DNA of 64,000 nucleotides from Cellulophaga sp. HaHaR_3_176 (GTDB lineage Bacteria > Bacteroidota > Bacteroidia > Flavobacteriales > Flavobacteriaceae). The stretch lies in the NCBI RefSeq assembly GCF_019021925.1, contig NZ_CP058990.1, forward strand, positions 1,852,001 to 1,916,000, written 5' to 3'. The notes beneath the pieces are model-generated. The model was not told the DNA's origin, searched no databases, and saw only the letters and a program-made list of their open reading frames with translations. Both the position numbers and the translations under genes were made by a program. This document shows, one piece after another, positions 62,131 to 64,000 of the stretch (the stretch's first letter is position 1; every line of letters begins with the position of its first letter).

Positions 62131-63330
62131 TTAACATGTATGCTTTGTTGCAAAAAAAGGCACTAATGCTCCTTCTTTATAAGCAAGATCTTTTGGTGTT
62201 AAACAAATAAACCCATCAGCCTCTGTTAAACAAGTCAAATCACCTGATCCATTGTTCTCAATTTTATTTGCCAATAATTTACCTTCAACCCATTTAATTT
62301 TTACAGGAAGAAATAAAGTTAATGACGATTGTATTTTAATTTCATTTTCAAGAATTACATATTTATCACTATAAAATAGGCCCATTGAATTTTTAAACCA
62401 TGGCTTGAAATAAATATGGTAATTAACAAAAGTAGATACTGGGTTTCCTGGGAAAGAAAAAACCGCCGTTTTCGATACCTCATGCACTCCGAACCAAAAT
62501 GGTTTTCCTGGTCGTTGTAATACTTTATGAAATATTTTTTCTACTCCTAAATCTTCTAAAACCTCTGGAATAAAATCAAACTTACCTTTAGAAACTCCTC
62601 CACTTAAAAGTAAAATATCATATTCATCTATAGCCTTTGATACTCTGTCTTCTAAAACTTTTTTATTATCAGTAATATGCAAATGATCTGCTATAATATT
62701 TTCCTTTAATAATGCTGCTTGTAATGATATTACATTTGAAGTTCTTATTTGGTGCGGTAAAGGTTTTATAGAAACAGGCACTAACTCATCTCCTGTTGAA
62801 ATCACACAGATTTTTGGAAGTTTTTTAACCAAAACTGTAATTTTACCAACTGAAGCTAAAATTCCTATTTCTGCTGCCGTAATTAAAGTACCCTTATCTA
62901 ATAAAGTTACTCCTTCTTTTTTGTCAGAACCTTTAAAGTGTATATTTTGTCCTTCATTTGAGACAGATTTTATTGTTGCGATATCATCTTTAATCTCTAT
63001 ATCTTCATACATTACAACAGTATCTGTATTCGCTGGTAATACAGCCCCTGTCATAATTTCAAAACAATTATTTATGTCTGATAATTTTTGCTGAGGAATG
63101 CCTGCAGGTAATACACCTTCTATTTTGAAAGCATTAATACCTTTTTCGAAAGTAGCGTAATTAATAGCGATACCATCTTTAGTTGACCTATCAAAAGGCG
63201 GAAAATCTCTATCAGCATGTATACTTTCTGCTAAAACTCTATTTGTACTATCTAATAAGGAAACTGTTTCTTCTCCAAAATCATTAGTATATAACATTAC
63301 CCTTCTAAATGCCTCATCATATGTTATCAT
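62131..63330 (-). CDS. moeA: Molybdopterin molybdotransferase
   Basis: 399 residues. DFPPFDRSTKDGIAINY, EIMTGAVLPANTDTVVMYED, ISTGDELV, LLLSGGVSKGKFDFI and FSFPGNPVSTFVNY are MoeA motifs in order. It inserts molybdate into adenylated molybdopterin. Its start overlaps the end of the TauE-type gene by 4 bp. No other moa genes are in the window. Confidence 0.92.
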   Translation of the reverse strand: MITYDEAFRRVMLYTNDFGEETVSLLDSTNRVLAESIHADRDFPPFDRSTKDGIAINYATFEKGINAFKIEGVLPAGIPQQKLSDINNCFEIMTGAVLPANTDTVVMYEDIEIKDDIATIKSVSNEGQNIHFKGSDKKEGVTLLDKGTLITAAEIGILASVGKITVLVKKLPKICVISTGDELVPVSIKPLPHQIRTSNVISLQAALLKENIIADHLHITDNKKVLEDRVSKAIDEYDILLLSGGVSKGKFDFIPEVLEDLGVEKIFHKVLQRPGKPFWFGVHEVSKTAVFSFPGNPVSTFVNYHIYFKPWFKNSMGLFYSDKYVILENEIKIQSSLTLFLPVKIKWVEGKLLANKIENNGSGDLTCLTEADGFICLTPKDLAYKEGALVPFFATKHTC

Positions 63331-64000
63331 AATACTTCTAATCCGTTTTTTATTAATACCCTTACCCCTACTATAAACACTAAAAAAGCTGTGATTCTTT
63401 TAATGCCATTAGGAGTCAATTTTTTTAAACTAATTCGTATTCCAACTTGTCCTCCTATAAAAACTGCAACAATTAAAGCTAAAGCCTCTTTTACAGGAAG
63501 CTTTAATGTGCCAGAAATAATTAAGCCACCTAAGCCTGAAATAGAATTAACTAAAATAAAAAAACTAGCCAAAGCCGCTATCTTTATTGCTGAATTCCAT
63601 TTAAAATGATTAAGAACTGGTGCTAAAAATATGCCTCCACCAATACCCACCAAACCTGAAATAAAACCTATTACACCACCAAATGCATAACTAAAATATG
63701 ATGGGTATTTTTTGGTTTTATCTGTATATACTTTCTTTTTTAAAGTTTGTGCAACCAAAGCTAATGAAGATATTATTAGAGATACTCCTAGAATGATAAA
63801 AAAAAGTTGCTCACTTAATTTAAATGTTGCTCCTAAAAATGCTAACGGTATACTGCCTAATATAAAAGGGAAAAAATCTTTTAGTTTTGCATGACCATGC
63901 TTAAAATATAAAAAAGTACTCGTACTAACTACAACTAAATTACAGATTAGCGCTATAGCTCTTATTTCATAAAAACTAGATAAAAAAAGGGTTAACAGTG
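63327..64000 (-). CDS. TauE/SafE family sulfite/anion transporter (partial at the window edge)
   Basis: The frame is open on the minus strand from 64000 to the stop at 63327, giving about 224 residues with the N-terminus cut off by the window. An apparent internal start at 63758 is a TTG well inside the protein and not real. Residues such as FISGLVGIGGGIFLAPVLN carry the TauE/SafE glycine-rich motif, and six or more membrane helices are visible. The family exports or imports sulfite, sulfonates or other organic anions. Coupled to moeA, which fits a role near molybdoenzymes such as sulfite or nitrate metabolism (inference). Confidence 0.85.
   Translation of the reverse strand, partial: LLTLFLSSFYEIRAIALICNLVVVSTSTFLYFKHGHAKLKDFFPFILGSIPLAFLGATFKLSEQLFFIILGVSLIISSLALVAQTLKKKVYTDKTKKYPSYFSYAFGGVIGFISGLVGIGGGIFLAPVLNHFKWNSAIKIAALASFFILVNSISGLGGLIISGTLKLPVKEALALIVAVFIGGQVGIRISLKKLTPNGIKRITAFLVFIVGVRVLIKNGLEVL

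Noticed and set aside
63327..63758. A complete 143-residue TauE-like protein
   Set aside because: The start at 63758 is TTG and the frame stays open and hydrophobic to the window edge, so this is the C-terminal part of a longer gene.

Overview
This is AT-rich chromosomal DNA from a member of the Bacteroidota, most likely a Flavobacteriaceae bacterium. The evidence is the gliding lipoprotein gene gldI, the family-typical gene runs parA-parB-DUF5683-dapB-lepB-wbqC and recF-lipoprotein-DUF721, the two-subunit methylmalonyl-CoA mutase, and many -7 boxes of the Bacteroidota form TAnnTTTG. No rRNA, tRNA or CRISPR array was seen. I do not name a genus.

Layout. 1-5.9 kb: a polyamine operon (DUF350 membrane protein, membrane-anchored aminopropyltransferase, AdoMet decarboxylase), then a K+ channel, a rhomboid protease, a predicted murein peptidase and a ZIP transporter. 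5.9-11.9 kb: an azoreductase/HxlR divergon, rluF, an rhlE-like helicase and an alpha/beta hydrolase. 11.5-21.7 kb: an accessory island. 21.7-27 kb: a heparinase-type lyase, a second HxlR/flavin-reductase divergon and a Bcr/CflA exporter. 27-38 kb: udk, ftsB-like, mutA/mutB, parAB, dapB, lepB, wbqC. 37.6-43.9 kb, mostly minus strand: EEP hydrolase, two rhomboids, mutL, ribH and a TPR protein. 44-49.7 kb: recF, a lipoprotein, DUF721, then an inserted NUDIX plus giant helicase pair. 49.7-64 kb: ndk, phoD-like, nrnA, gldI, a cyclophilin-FKBP fusion, M48 protease, pepD, DUF3810, two amidohydrolases, moeA and tauE (cut by the window edge).

The most interesting region is 11.5-21.7 kb. A tyrosine recombinase gene is followed directly by five same-strand gene cassettes separated by roughly 195-210 bp imperfectly palindromic sites. 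Each site opens with ...AAC and closes with GTT..., as integron attC sites do. In four cassettes the bases at the head (GTT plus 6-12 nt) are the exact or near-exact reverse complement of the bases opening the same cassette's own tail site (9, 9, 14 of 15, and 10 nt). This is the footprint expected of integron cassettes. The one cassette that breaks the rule contains an IS3-family element with no visible target duplication, so two cassettes were probably fused by an IS-associated deletion. The last attC-like site is split by an IS110-family element. The recombinase lacks the extra segment that defines IntI, has an extra N-terminal domain of about 95 residues, and points toward the array. I infer a flavobacterial integron-like system that differs from classical integrons.

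A second candidate system sits between DUF721 and ndk. A NUDIX hydrolase gene overlaps the gene for a 1156-residue protein that joins a PLD-type nuclease domain, an SF2 helicase, a DUF3427-like region and a LexA/UmuD-like S24 domain. The S24 domain keeps an Ala-Gly cleavage site and an apparent Ser/Lys dyad, which suggests a self-cleaving, damage- or phage-responsive effector.
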